Assembly (NCBI GenBank): GCA_024707205.1
Contig: JANQAD010000001.1
Coordinates: 992,001 to 1,056,000 of the forward strand
Direction: 5' to 3'
DNA from: Demequina sp.
GTDB taxonomy: Bacteria > Actinomycetota > Actinomycetes > Actinomycetales > Demequinaceae
Length of the DNA: 64,000 nucleotides
A program made the translations under genes and the position numbers. Of this stretch, positions 34,676 through 46,600 are shown piece by piece. The notes under the pieces were generated by a model that saw only the letters and a program-made list of their open reading frames with translations, ran no database searches and was not told the origin of the DNA. Position 1 is the stretch's first letter, and every line of letters begins with the position of its first letter.

Positions 34676-35772
34676 CAGGACTCCCCTCGCAGGTCCACGA
34701 TGACGAGTTCGAGGTCTCCGAGGAGCAGGGTGCCCTGGACCTTGGCCTCCGTCTGCGCCTTCACCTCGAGCTCGTTTCCAGCCGCGTCCCGCACGAACGT
34801 GCCGTTGGTGGAGCCGAGGTCGGTGATGAACCAGTTGTCGGACTCCCGGCGCAAGCGGGCGTGCAACTTGGACACCGTGCGAGTGTCGTCCACGATCGGG
34901 AGCACCCCAGGAATGGGCCGGATCCCCTCGCGGCCGATCGTCGTGACGTCCTCGAGGTCGTACTCCTCGCCGCCGACCACCTGCAGCGCCCAGCGCGCCC
35001 GACGCCGCTTCGCGAAGAACGTCGCGTCGTCGTCGTCGTACGCCCACGGCGGTATCTCCGCCGGCTGCACCTGCGCGGAGTCGTCCGCCGGTGCCGGGCT
35101 CGTGTCATACGGGGAGTACGCCCGCGGGAACTTGCCCGTGACGTCTTCTTCGTCGGTTGTCATTGCTTCCTCCGCCGCGTTCGCGGCCTCGGGGTCGGCA
35201 TCAGCCGGCTCCAGTTCCTGTACTGCGGGTGCTGCCACCCGCTGGATGGCGCGCGTCGCGTCATCGTCGACTGGCGGGGGCGCCACTGCTGCGCCCGTCA
35301 CCGGCCCCACCACTGCGGGTCGTCCTGACCCAAATCCAACCAGACTCGCCCACAAAGGCGGCAGAACCGCCGCCACCCAGGCGAGTCGCCGCTGCGCCAC
35401 GAGACGCAGCTCGATGCGATTGGCGCTCACGATCCACGCGACCCACGCGATCGCCGAGCTCAGCACCGCGAACGCAAACACCGTCGAGGCGAGCGCGGAC
35501 AGCCCAGTGGAGGGCTCGAGGACGTCTCCCGCCCTGAGCGCCGCGAGCGCGATGAACACGGGCCAGCACAGCGCCGCGACGGCGCGCGCGATCCAGATGG
35601 GCGGCGTTGGCACATCGCCCGCCTTCGCGGCCTCCACGTAGCGGCGGATCGGCACCCATGCGGCCAGGGTCGGCGCACCGATCTTGCCGAACACGGCGCC
35701 AAGGGCGAAGCCCATCCACACGTACATCGCTGCGTAGACGACGGCGCTGAAGGTCAGGACTGCGGCAAGCAC
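34675..35772 (-). CDS. Membrane protein with C-terminal FHA domain
   Basis: 365 residues from the GTG at 35772, with GGGGAGG eight bases upstream. The N-terminal part has about four membrane helices (3-28, 60-80, 92-116, 130-148), and FGKIGAPTLAAWVPI resembles DUF5684 proteins. An acidic, disordered linker (170-255) leads to an FHA domain with TIGRE (279-), SKLHARL (Ser301, His304) and STNGTFV (Asn323), the residues that bind phosphothreonine. It is expected to dock proteins phosphorylated by the cluster kinase at the membrane. Confidence 0.88.
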   Translation of the reverse strand: MLAAVLTFSAVVYAAMYVWMGFALGAVFGKIGAPTLAAWVPIRRYVEAAKAGDVPTPPIWIARAVAALCWPVFIALAALRAGDVLEPSTGLSALASTVFAFAVLSSAIAWVAWIVSANRIELRLVAQRRLAWVAAVLPPLWASLVGFGSGRPAVVGPVTGAAVAPPPVDDDATRAIQRVAAPAVQELEPADADPEAANAAEEAMTTDEEDVTGKFPRAYSPYDTSPAPADDSAQVQPAEIPPWAYDDDDATFFAKRRRARWALQVVGGEEYDLEDVTTIGREGIRPIPGVLPIVDDTRTVSKLHARLRRESDNWFITDLGSTNGTFVRDAAGNELEVKAQTEAKVQGTLLLGDLELVIVDLRGES

Positions 35773-35773
35773 C

Positions 35774-38266
35774 TCACGCACCTCCCCGCGGCTGCGCGTG
35801 AGCGACGAGCGTTGTCGACTCTGGGGTCGCGGCCGGCGCCTGGTACGCGACCGAGTTGAACATGGACCGCACCGACAGGCGCATGCGCATGCGCCGCCAG
35901 AAGCCCCTGCCGGAGAGCCAGGCCCTGCGGTCGGCGGACACCAAGCGCCAGAATTCGTCGGCGTCGGCGTCCGCCGCCTCGCCGGAGCCGAAAGTCGCCG
36001 CGTCCGTGAGCCGCGCGAGCTTCTCGCCGTTCGCGCTCCCATACGCTCGCGCCGTCTCGAGACGGGTCGCGAGCGGGAGCGGCGTGAGACCGGAGTCCAC
36101 CGCGTTGTCGACGTACTCATCCCAGCCGTGATGGATCGCGTCGCGGGGCTCGGCGCGGCGCCTGCGGCGCCTGCGCAGGGACTTCCAGATCGCGATCGCG
36201 ATCAGGGGGCCCACCAGGATGAGAACGGCGAGGAGGCTGATGCCCGCGGCGGTCAGGATCGGCGCAAGCCAACCCCACACACCCTCCTCCGACGGGACGG
36301 GCGGGTTCGTCTCCGCGCCGCCACCGCGCTGCGAGGACGGGGGGACGATGGGCTTTGCCCGCTGAGGGTCCAGATCGGACGCGAACTTGGGGTCCTGCTG
36401 CTGCTGCTCGTCCGGCGAGGGCGAGACCGAGTGCTGTGGAGTGACGTCGACGGGGACCCACGCGCCGCTTGCAGACTCCACCTCCGTCCACACGGCCATG
36501 TTCTGGCCGGAGCACACCCCATTCGGGCACACAGGAACCGTCCACCCGCTGGGGTCCGTCTCCGCGAGCCGCGCACCAAGCACCACTCGCGAGGAGAAGC
36601 CAAGGTCCGCCGCGATCAGGGCAACCGCCGTGGCGAACTGCTCGTCGTCGCCCACCGCCGCCACAAAGCTCTTGTCGCCGTTCGCGGCCGCCTCCGACTC
36701 GCGGGCGGTCAGCTCGGTGAACATCCGGTCGATGCGGTCGTACGAATGCCCGGCGGCCGAGGACGCGAACGCGTAGGCGCCGAGCGCGGACTCCCACTTG
36801 GCCGTGCTCGTCGGCTCGGTCAGCGCGTGGCTGAGGTAGCCGCGCTCACGCAGGCGCTCAACGAGCACCGCGAGCCCGGCCCCGTCGTTGGACACTCCCT
36901 GCCGCGTCACCCAGTCGCTGAGAGACGGGGGGATGAGGCTCGAGTCGATGACGTCGCCGCCGGGGGCCTGTCCGAGTGCCGCAAGGCTAGGCACGCGCGT
37001 CGGCACGTAGGCCTCGACGACGTAGGTGTCCCCCTTGGCGACGCCGGTGGAGGCCGTTACCAGGCCCGACGCGGTGTCCGGCTGGTAGTAGAACGAGTCG
37101 GTGAGCACGCCGGACCTGTCGCCGCGGAACGACACCGAGCCGAGCTCGCCGACGAGCGGCACCCAGATCCCAGACTCGGCATCGATCGTGATCTGCGCAC
37201 TCACCGCGGTGGAGTCGCTCGGCGCCGCGATCCCGGATGGCAGTCGCTCGTAGCGCGCGGGCGCCGCATTGGCCGGAGCGGCCGCGGTGAACTCGTCTCC
37301 CGTGAAATAGGCGAGCGTGGCCACGCGCACCCTCGAGACTTCGCCCTTCGTCACCTTCACCGTGAAGAGCGGCTCGTCGTAGCCGGTATCGGAGAAGAAG
37401 TTCCGGTAGGCCGCGAGCGGGGCCACGGACGAGTCGACGACAACGCGAGGGTCTATGACGGACCGGGCAACGTCGCGCGGCGTTTCCGCGGCCACTGGCC
37501 CCGCGACGATCGCGGCCACCGTCACGGCCACCACCACCATGACCGTCGCCATTGCGGCCGTGGACGCCGTGCGCACCCGCACGGAGGGAGCGAGCCGGGC
37601 CTCGCTCGCCGTGCTCGCGAGGGCGCTCCTGCGCGCGTACCCCGCGCGCCAGCCCAACCAGCCGAGCAGCAGCGCGAACGCCGCCAGCCCAACCAGGAAC
37701 TCACGATTGAGATAGACCCCGTAGGGGGCGAGCGTGAGCGGCAATGACCGCGTAGCCGGCCCAACGATGATTGCCGTCGCGACCATGAGGACGCCTACGG
37801 CTGCCGCGAGGCTCCACCAGCGTCGGGCCTTGACGGTGAGCCAGGTCGCCAGAGCCGTGCCGGCGAGGAGCAAAGCGAGCGCGGGCACGAGAGTGGAGCC
37901 GTACTGGCCCAGCGGAAGGGGAAGGGTGACGATGTCCTTCCACCCGGTCACGGGCCCGCGAATCAGCTCGCGCATCGCCGCGTCGAGCGCCGTGGTGCCA
38001 CTCGTGAACCCGGGGACGGCCAACGCAAGGCCGATGATCACGAATGCGATCCCCACGGCCCCGGAGACCGCGAAGCCGCTGAGTCGGAGCCGCGCGCCCG
38101 CCACCGCGATGAGCGCCCCGATGCCGATGCCCGCGGCGACCACGGCGACGTACCTCCCGGAGCCGTACACGGGGAACAGGGCCCACGCGGCCACGGCGGC
38201 TACAGCCACCATGAAGGCCGCGTTCAGGAGCGTGAACGTGAGCGTCGTCGTGCGGTCGTTGTTCAT
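35774..38266 (-). CDS. TgpA-like membrane transglutaminase-fold protein (DUF3488 type)
   Basis: 830 residues from the ATG at 38266 (ATGA overlap with the DUF58 gene). There are six to seven N-terminal membrane helices, a large outer part, and a last helix near residue 690-720 (LLAVLILVGPLIAIAIW). The transglutaminase core is recognisable (DEQFATAVALIAADLGFSSR, GAWVPVDVTP). The usual catalytic Cys in GxCxQF is Asp here (GDDEQF), and the His of HAW is absent in NMAVWTEV. It is therefore probably not a working transglutaminase. It forms the conserved MoxR-DUF58-TgpA trio. Confidence 0.87.
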   Translation of the reverse strand: MNNDRTTTLTFTLLNAAFMVAVAAVAAWALFPVYGSGRYVAVVAAGIGIGALIAVAGARLRLSGFAVSGAVGIAFVIIGLALAVPGFTSGTTALDAAMRELIRGPVTGWKDIVTLPLPLGQYGSTLVPALALLLAGTALATWLTVKARRWWSLAAAVGVLMVATAIIVGPATRSLPLTLAPYGVYLNREFLVGLAAFALLLGWLGWRAGYARRSALASTASEARLAPSVRVRTASTAAMATVMVVVAVTVAAIVAGPVAAETPRDVARSVIDPRVVVDSSVAPLAAYRNFFSDTGYDEPLFTVKVTKGEVSRVRVATLAYFTGDEFTAAAPANAAPARYERLPSGIAAPSDSTAVSAQITIDAESGIWVPLVGELGSVSFRGDRSGVLTDSFYYQPDTASGLVTASTGVAKGDTYVVEAYVPTRVPSLAALGQAPGGDVIDSSLIPPSLSDWVTRQGVSNDGAGLAVLVERLRERGYLSHALTEPTSTAKWESALGAYAFASSAAGHSYDRIDRMFTELTARESEAAANGDKSFVAAVGDDEQFATAVALIAADLGFSSRVVLGARLAETDPSGWTVPVCPNGVCSGQNMAVWTEVESASGAWVPVDVTPQHSVSPSPDEQQQQDPKFASDLDPQRAKPIVPPSSQRGGGAETNPPVPSEEGVWGWLAPILTAAGISLLAVLILVGPLIAIAIWKSLRRRRRRRAEPRDAIHHGWDEYVDNAVDSGLTPLPLATRLETARAYGSANGEKLARLTDAATFGSGEAADADADEFWRLVSADRRAWLSGRGFWRRMRMRLSVRSMFNSVAYQAPAATPESTTLVAHAQPRGGA

Positions 38267-39624
38267 ACGCGCGCCCTCTTCGCGAGCAGCTGACGCAGAT
38301 CCCCCAGCAGCCCAAGGGTGAGCACGCGCATGTGTCCCACCGCGTGAATGGAGGGCTCCGCCGTCGGGTCGCACACGACCGTGGCTACAGCGACGTCTGC
38401 GGGGAAGGCGAGCGCGGCGCTCTGCAGCCTCGCGAGCGGCGCCAGGGACCCGGTCACCATGAACGCCAGCGAGGTGTCGACGGCCACCTCGCTCAGCATG
38501 CGCGTGAGCGCCGGCAGTTCCACGACTGCACTGCCCGACGCTATGCCGGCAAGCTCGTTGAGCAGGACTTGCGGCGTGGTCACCCTGAGCTGGCGAAGCG
38601 CGCGGACGCTCGCGCGCGCGAACTCTGGCACCTCGCCACTGAGCACTGCCCGGACGTCACGCCCATCGCGAAGCGCACGCACCCCGAGAGAGCCGATCAC
38701 GCTGACCGCCATCTCGAACTCGTCCTCGGAGGCGTAGGACGACTCGTCGAGATCGAGCACGAGTGAGATCGTCGAGCGGCGCGTCTCCTCGAACTGGCGC
38801 ACCATCAGGGAGCCGACCTTCGCCGTCGACTTCCAGTGGATGTGGCGCTGGGCGTCGCCGGGAGCGTACTGGCGCACGGCGTGGAACGAGATGTCCTCGC
38901 TCGTGACGGTCCGGGTGGTGCTGCCCTCGAGGTCGCGGATGAAGCCCATCGAGGTGGACGGGACCGCGATCGTGACCGGGTGAATGTAAAGGGTGCGCAC
39001 GTCCGCCCAGCGGAACTCGCGCTGCAGCAGGTGCAGCGGGTCGGTGCGGGTGGTGGTTGCCGGGCCAACGGAGATGATGCCGCGCTTGCGCGCGGGAATG
39101 ACGACGCGCTCCTTGCGCTCATGACCCCGGCGCAGGAGCGGCACGTGGAAGTCGATGAGGCCCTCGCCAACGGGAATGTCGATGCGGCCGGGAAGAGCGA
39201 GCCGGGCGCGCCCGCTGCGCACGGCGATGTCGCCGTAGGCGTCCTGTCCGGCGACGACGGCGTCGTGCTCAAGTGTGAAGTCCACCTCGTACGCCTCGCG
39301 ACCGAGGAGGAAGGGCGCGGCGAGGAGCAGCAGGATGATCGCGACCCCCGCGCCGATGAGGAACTCTCCCCAGCCGAGCGCGAGGCCGAGCACGAGGCCA
39401 AGCACTGCCCACAGCACCACGAGCCATCCCGCGGGAGTGACCGCGCCGCGCACGGCCGTCCAGGCACGCGCGATCGCTGCCCTCGCGGCACGCGCCGTGC
39501 GCGCGAGGCGCACGCGCAAGGAGACCCACGTGGTCTGGGCCTCCTCGACGTATTCCGTGCGGACGCGCGCTGACGGCCCGGCCGGTGGGGCGGCCGGGGT
39601 GGCGGAGATGGGCTCTGCCGTCAC
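38263..39624 (-). CDS. DUF58 domain membrane protein
   Basis: 453 residues from a GTG overlapping the moxR stop. Two membrane helices (about 65-110) precede the DUF58 domain with the hallmark YAPGDAQRHIHWKSTAK and a von Willebrand-like fold (LVLDLDESSYAS). DUF58 proteins usually go with MoxR ATPases and transglutaminase-fold proteins and are thought to act in maturation of exported or surface proteins. Here the trio lies directly downstream of the giant Ig-like surface protein, a likely client. Confidence 0.92.
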   Translation of the reverse strand: MTAEPISATPAAPPAGPSARVRTEYVEEAQTTWVSLRVRLARTARAARAAIARAWTAVRGAVTPAGWLVVLWAVLGLVLGLALGWGEFLIGAGVAIILLLLAAPFLLGREAYEVDFTLEHDAVVAGQDAYGDIAVRSGRARLALPGRIDIPVGEGLIDFHVPLLRRGHERKERVVIPARKRGIISVGPATTTRTDPLHLLQREFRWADVRTLYIHPVTIAVPSTSMGFIRDLEGSTTRTVTSEDISFHAVRQYAPGDAQRHIHWKSTAKVGSLMVRQFEETRRSTISLVLDLDESSYASEDEFEMAVSVIGSLGVRALRDGRDVRAVLSGEVPEFARASVRALRQLRVTTPQVLLNELAGIASGSAVVELPALTRMLSEVAVDTSLAFMVTGSLAPLARLQSAALAFPADVAVATVVCDPTAEPSIHAVGHMRVLTLGLLGDLRQLLAKRARV

Positions 39625-40586
39625 TCAAGGTCCTTGTGGCTGGGGGGTGGGGTGTCGAGCAGGATCTGGCCGATCACCGCGGTGGCCGTGACGCCGTCGA
39701 ACTCCGCCTCGGGGTCCAGGATGAGCCGGTGGGCGAGGACGGCGTCCGCAAGCGACTTGACGTCATCCGGGGTCACATAGGCGCGGTCGTGACCGATCGC
39801 CCAGACCCGCGACGCCCGGGCGAGGGACATCGCCCCGCGCATCGACGCGCCGAGGCGAACCTGCGTGGCGTTGCGCGTTCCGTCGACGATGCGGGCGATG
39901 TAGTCGAGGATGAGCGGGCTCGTGTGCACCTCTCGCGCCAACTCGATCAAGGCGGTGATCGTCTTGAGCTCGACGAGCGGCTCCACCACCACGCGCTGAG
40001 GTCGGCCGGCCTCGATGATGCGCAGCGTGGACGCGTGGTCCGGGTAGCCGAGCGACGTGCGCATGAGGAAGCGGTCGAGCTGCGCCTCCGGCAGAGAGTA
40101 TGTTCCCGCCTGCTCCACGGGGTTCTGGGTCGCCACGACCATGAACGGCGTTCCCGCCACACGGGTGACGCCATCGACGGTCACCTGACCCTCATCCATC
40201 ACCTCAAGGAGCGCGGACTGGGTCTTGGGGCTGGCCCTGTTGATCTCGTCGGCGAGGACGACGTTCGCGAAGACCGGGCCCGCGTGAAACTCGAACTTCC
40301 CCTTCTTCTGGTCGAAGATCGTGATGCCAGTGACGTCGCCAGGCAGCAGGTCGGGCGTGAACTGGATGCGCGTGCTGGTGCCGCGGACCGTCTGCGCCAT
40401 GGCGCGAGCGAGCGAGGTCTTTCCCGTTCCCGGCACGTCCTCAAGCAGGAGGTGGCCCTCCGCGATCATGGCCGTGAACGCAAGTTCGACCGCGTGGCGC
40501 TTGCCGAGCACGGCAAGCTCCACGTTGTCGCACAGGGACCTGAAGGTCTCGGCAAACCACTGTGTCTGTTCATCTGTGACGGTCAT
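39621..40586 (-). CDS. moxR: MoxR-family AAA+ ATPase
   Basis: 321 residues. Walker A is EDVPGTGKTS, Walker B is VVLADEINRASP, followed by TQSALLEVMDEGQVT, sensor-1 region VVATQNPVEQAGTY and LPEAQLDRF. MoxR ATPases act as chaperones in assembling protein complexes. It starts 31 bp after the Ig-protein stop and overlaps DUF58, so the three belong together. Confidence 0.95.
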   Translation of the reverse strand: MTVTDEQTQWFAETFRSLCDNVELAVLGKRHAVELAFTAMIAEGHLLLEDVPGTGKTSLARAMAQTVRGTSTRIQFTPDLLPGDVTGITIFDQKKGKFEFHAGPVFANVVLADEINRASPKTQSALLEVMDEGQVTVDGVTRVAGTPFMVVATQNPVEQAGTYSLPEAQLDRFLMRTSLGYPDHASTLRIIEAGRPQRVVVEPLVELKTITALIELAREVHTSPLILDYIARIVDGTRNATQVRLGASMRGAMSLARASRVWAIGHDRAYVTPDDVKSLADAVLAHRLILDPEAEFDGVTATAVIGQILLDTPPPSHKDLE

Positions 40587-40617
40587 AGGCTCTCCTCATT
40601 ACACTCATCGGCTGTTT

Positions 40618-43600
40618 TCACGGGGTGGGTGAGACGCTCGGCGAAGGATCGGGGGTGGGCGTCGGCGTCGGCTCGGGAACGCCGCTGCACGTGTCTACCG
40701 ACGACGTCCATGCGCTGATGCCGGTCAGCGCACCGCCGAACGTGACGGTCACCCTCGCCGTGCGCATCGCGCCGTAGTCGGTGGTGATGTTGCCGTCCTG
40801 GTCTCGCAGGGTCCACGCAACCGAGTAGTCGTCGCTCGAGGCGCTCACCGCCACCGAGGGTGCCGTGCCGACCTCGCACGACTTCACGCTCACCTGAGTG
40901 CGGTACTGCGCGTACCCCGCGTCTGGCGAGACGGGAGCGCTGATTGCAGAGCACTGCGACGTTGTGGAGTTGAAGACCACGCACAGTCGCGCGGTGACGT
41001 CGACAGGCACGCCGATCGGCATCGTCGAGAACTTCGTCGTTGGGCCGCCGCCGTTGAAGCGGTAGCCGACGATCACGGTGGTGGGCAGTCCGGCGAGAGA
41101 GATCTGCGGTTCGGTGACGCCGGTGGTGCACGAGCGCCCGTCGCCCGTGCACTCGGTGTCCACGCGGTAGCCGCGCAGCACCAAGGGCGCGCCGGGGTCG
41201 GACCACGGATAGACCGTCACGTCGAAGGAGTCAGCGGGCGCGTACACCGTCGCGCCGACTCGGCTCTCCGCGCATACCTTGAGGCGGTTGGCGATGTTCG
41301 GTGTGACGTCGGCGGTCACGGTTGCGGTGCCGGACGTCGCGGCGACCATGCCCGTGCACGTCGTGCCGCTGAGCACGCCGACGTAGGTGTCAGAACCCAC
41401 GCCGCCGGAGCCCACCGTGACGACGAGCGTCGCCTTGAGGCCCAGGGCGTCGACGCTGGGGTTGACGTCCACGATCGTCGGCTTGCCCACGCCGTTCGCG
41501 GAGAACGTGAGGGCCGCTCCGCTGTCTTGCGCTCCGGCGATGGGGGGCAGGTCCAGGTTCGTCACGGGCGTGACCGTGACGAGCTCCGTCGAGTTCGAGC
41601 CGAGGAAGTAGCCGGCGATCGCCTTGTGGCCCTTGCCCGAGATCGGGACGACCATCGTCTCGCCGGTTGCGCTGGTGATGTGCAGCTCGCGCGTGGTCGC
41701 GTCGGTGATGTCGAGCTCGATGTCGATGCGCTTGCCCTCGCCGCCCGTCGCCTTGGTCGGCACCCAGGTGGGGTTGACGGGCGCCGTCGGGGGCGCGTAC
41801 GACCACGCCACGACGCTCGCCGATCCGCGCGATTCGCCGACGGCGTTGATCGCCTTGGCGGTATAGGTGTGCTTGACACCATTGGTGAGCCCCGTGATGG
41901 CCGGGCACGTGCCGTCGGCGCTGCACGTCGTCACCTTGGTCGAGCCCTCGTAGATCGCGTAGCCCGTGATCGCCGGGTAGGAGACGCCGCCCGCGCTCGG
42001 GCTCACCGAGAGCGTCAGAGTTCCGTCCCCGAAGGCGCTTTGGCGCACCTCCGACGGGCCTGCGGGGTAGCCGTGCAGGTCGAGGTAGAGCACGCCGACC
42101 CGATCGCCCGTGCTCACTCGACCCTGCGCGTCTTCGACAGCGAAGGTCGCGGTGCAGGTGGCGCCGGGAGCGTCGCCTGTCCAGGAGGCGGTGATCGCAT
42201 TCGAGCCCGAGGCGGAGAAGCTCACGCCGGGGCACGCGGGGTCGGGAGTGATCGACTCGACCGAGAGAGGCGTGCCCGGAAGGGGGTTGACTTCTCCGGC
42301 GGCTCCGATCACCGTCACCGTGCAGGACGAGCCCGCCGATTGCGAGCACTGGCGGGAGACCGTCGCCCCCTTCGGCAGCGTCGATGGTGCTGGCCCGACG
42401 ACAAGGCTGAGGGAGACGGCAGGGACATCGGGATCGGACGGCAGCGACACGGTGGCCCCGTCGACGTTGCCGGGAACCGCCCTGTCCTGCGCCCTGATCG
42501 TGAGGACGTCACCGTTGGGGGTGATCGCGAACTGCTGGCCGTCGTAGTTGAAGTCGATCTGCACGTCGCGCGCGGTCGCTCCTTCGGCCAGGTCACCATG
42601 CCCGCGAGGTCGAACGTCGTGGTGGCGCCGGGAGACAGCTCGATCGAGGCATTGGTGAGGATCGGCGTCGGCTCCTTGGGGATGACGGTGATCGGCACCG
42701 GCACGAGCGTGAACCGGTCCTGATCGCTCACGCGCGCGGAGACGCGGCACATGTCGGAGTACGGCGCGCCTTCAGACGCGGTGTACTTGATCATGGTGCC
42801 CGACACCAGTTCGCAGGTGGAGCCCTTTCGCACGCCCGACGCATGCACGTCGTCGGCGTCCACGATCAGACTGACGTCGCTCGGGACGGCAAGGAGCGGC
42901 TTGAGGTCGAACGTGACGGACTCGCCCTCCACCACTTGCGGCTCGGTGAACGTGTCCTTGAGCGCGAGCCTCGTCTCGTCGAGCCCCGGCACCTTGAGGA
43001 ATCCGTAGCTCGTGACCGTCTCACCGGCGAAGTTGGTCCCCGTGACCTGGAACGGGACCACTCGACCTGCGCTCGTCACGGGGCCAGAGATGCTCCAGCC
43101 GTCCACGGTCAGGCCCTGCTGGTTTCCCCACAGCGACAGCGTGAGCCCGTCGGGGCTGCCCGAGGCCCACGTCACCTTGCCCGTGAGCACGTCGACGCCC
43201 TGCGGCAGCGACTCTCTCGTGTCGAGCGCGAGCACCGTGTCCGCGATGATCGGAACGTCGGCAACCGGCTCGCGCACCGCCTTGAGGATGATGCGGCCCA
43301 CGGCCGTGGAGCCCGCCGTGTTGCGCACCGTGTAGAGGTACGTGTAGGTCCCCGGTTGGGAGCCGACGTTGAGCGTCACGATCTGGTCCGTCACCGACAC
43401 GATGCGGTTGGCCAGGTCGCGATACTCGTCGGACTCGAGCGGGGCGTCGGGGGACAGGTCGACGATCGACAGCTCGCCGCCCGCGAGGTCAACGTCATTG
43501 GCAGACGGCACCACGACGACGCTCCGGCCAGTTCCCACTTGGGCCTGGACGTAGTCCGTGTAGGTGACAGGCCTCGCCTCGAACTCGACGGCGACGACGC

Positions 43601-46600
43601 CGATGGTCGCCGTGGCGATCGCGGTCTGGCCACGGGCGTCGACGACCGAGTACGTGAAGCTCACCTGCCCGGAGAATCCGGGGGCGGACGTGTACAGGAT
43701 GGCCTGCCCGTCGGCAGACACGGCGGCAAGACCGGACGACGGCTGGCTCTCGACGCGGCGCAGACTCACGCGGTCTCCGTCGGGGTCGAGGCCGGTACCG
43801 TCGAAGGCGAGGCGCACGCTCTGGCCCGACGCGACTCTGCCCGTGAGGTCGCGCGGCGTCGGCGGGGCGTTCGTCGGGTTGTTCAGCACGGTGATGACGA
43901 CCTGTGCGGTGTCTCGCTGCGTCGGGTAGCCGAGCACGTACGTCGCATACGTCACGACGTAGGTTCCCGGGTTCTCGGGCGCGAGGTAGCGAAGCGTCGA
44001 GCCCGATCCGAACGCGAGGCCGCCTCCCTCGGGGGCCGTCACCGAGTCGGGGTCGAGAGCGAGGACGGTTCCCGCGGGGCCGATGTCGTTGCGGAGCACG
44101 GCGATGTCCGCCTGGGTGCCAGAGCGAACGGTGAGCGAATCATCGATGGCGAGCGGAGCCGTCGGGGCGTCTGTGGGCAGGAGGACGACGGTGACCTCTC
44201 CCGTCGTCGTCATCCCTGGCCGTCCCGACCCGTCGGAGACCGTGTAGGTGACAACGCCGAGGGTGCCGGGCCGGCCGTCGGACGTGTCGCCGCCCACGCG
44301 AATGGCCGAGAATCCCACGAGGTCCGCGGACAGCTGCGCGCCGCTTGCAGGCTCCACCTTCACATCCGAGATGAGCAGCACGCGGCCGCCGGGGTTGGAC
44401 ACGGTGCTGAGGACGCCGATGGTCGCGTCCTCCTTGCTTCGGACGAACGCCGTCGTCGGCACCGTCGCGAGGCGCTCATCGGCCGGATCGATGACGGTGA
44501 CGCGCGCGACGCCCCTGGCAGCGTTGGTGCCGTCGGTGACCTTGAAGTCCACGAGGTGCGAGCCAACGTCGTCGGCGCTGAAGGTGAAGCCGACGACGCT
44601 TTGGGCCACCGCAACCGTCGCCTTGTCTCCCGGCGCCAGCGCGGCCTCCTCAAGCTGAAGCGGGCCCACCCCTCCCGTGATCTTGTCCGAGACGTCGACC
44701 GTTGCCGTCACGCCGGCGATGACGGTGAGCGAGACGTCGGACACACGCAGGGTCGGCGTTTCGAGGATGGTCACGTCGAGCTCTTTGGTCGCGGTGGCGC
44801 CGTACGAGTCCGAGACGGAGACCTCGACGACCGCCTTCGCGGATCCGGACCCGCTCGCGTTGAGGTGCTGGAAGACGACACGGCCCTCTGGCGTTGCGGC
44901 GACGACGGCGTCGGTCGCGGTGGTCGTCGCGGACGCCAGATAGATGGGGTCGCCGTCGGGATCGACCCATCCCACGAGCGCGTCGGCCGAGACGGTGCCG
45001 CCCGGGCTGACCTCCGGCGTCGGCCACTTGGTGAGGCAGCCGTCGACGCCACACCATTCGGGAGCGGAGTTCTCGCCCGGCGGGTGGACCGTCAGCGTGA
45101 CCGTCGCTGGGGCCGAGGTGAGCCCGTCGCCCGCCGTGCCGTCCGTCACCTGGTACTGGAACGTCGCGGAGCCCGTCGCGTTGGGCCTCACGTTGACGAC
45201 GATCGACTGGTTGTCGTCCGCGAGCGCGAGAGTGCCGAACGACGGGTCGAGCGCCGTCAGCGAGCCGGGCACGATCGTCAGGACGTCCCTGTTCGCGTCG
45301 TGGTCGTTGAGCAGAGCGGGCAGCGCCACCTGGTGTCCGGCCCGGACCCCGAAGTCGTCGTCAACGGCGATGGGCGGTCGCGGGTCGGTGACCTCCGGCG
45401 CAACGTCCTCCTCGTCGGTCGTCGTCGGCGCATCCTCTTGCTGATCCCATTGCTGGGATGACGCGACCAACTGCCCGGAGGGGACGTTCCACACCCAGCC
45501 GGAGCGGGTCTCGTTGAGGATGAGGCGAGAGCCGTTCGAGCGCAGCTGCGGCGTCCGCTGGTCGCCGAGCGGGAGCCCGCCATAGTCCAGCTCCGTCGAG
45601 GAGCCGTCGGACCGCCAAAGCGTGCCGGACGCGATCCCGGCGGGAAGCCACGCGGCGACGAGGGTCGTCGAACCCGGCACTTCCATCGCCGCGGCCGGCT
45701 CGCCGAGTCCAACCCCATCGCTCCCGAAGATGCGCTGTGCGGAACCGTCGATGGTCGACACGGCCACGATGCCGAACTCGTCGGCGATGAGGGCCGTGTC
45801 CCCGGACGCGACCGAGTGCGCGAGCTTGCCGGTCGAGTCGGCCCCCGTGTCGACGGGGTCGCTCGCCCCGCGCCGCCATACCTGGCCAGACGATGGGTCA
45901 AAGAGGACCCACGAGTCGCCGACCCACGTCAACTGGATCGCGCTCCCCGAGGGACCATTCGTCACGCTGTCGGTGCCCTCGATCTGGCCCGTCGCGGCGC
46001 TTGCCCGCAGCACGGCACCCTGCTCCGCGGAGTACGCGGCCACCTCTCCGCTCGGCGATACGGCAATGGCGAGCGAACGGAACTCCGGGCGCTCTTCACC
46101 TTCTGCCACCACCAGGTTGGCGAAGGGGTCGAACTGCGTCGGCGTGATCGCGCTGCCGTCGGAGATGCGGCCTGCAAGGACGTGCCCGTCGTCGGTCAGA
46201 TAGGCGACGAAGTCCCCGGAGTACGCCACGGCATCGGTGCCGGAGGGCGTGGGCACCGTCGTCTCGGAGTTGCCCTGGTCAAGGTCCGTGGGCTTCGCGG
46301 TATTCACCGGGGTCACTGTCCCGAGGTTGTCCGCGTACACGAGGAGGGAGTCCCCGGACTGCGCGAGGTCCGTTGGCGCGGCCACGTTCTTGACGGTGTC
46401 GACCTCGCCCACAACGGTGTTGATGCGCGCGAAGCGCTGGCCCTCCACCGACTGCAGTGCCCAAACCGACGGGTCGTCAGGAACCACCTCGCGCTCGTCG
46501 AAGCCCGGCGCGATGACCGCTCCCGCGACCACCGCAACGAGGCCGGCCACGATGGCGAGCCTCCACAGCAGCCGCCTGCTGCCCGCTTGCCTGGTGCGCT

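Noticed and set aside
42843..45461. Long plus-strand frame of 872 codons opposite the Ig-like protein gene
   Set aside because: The translation is Arg/Gly/Asp/His-rich without recognisable domains, and the opposite strand encodes clear Ig-like repeats.
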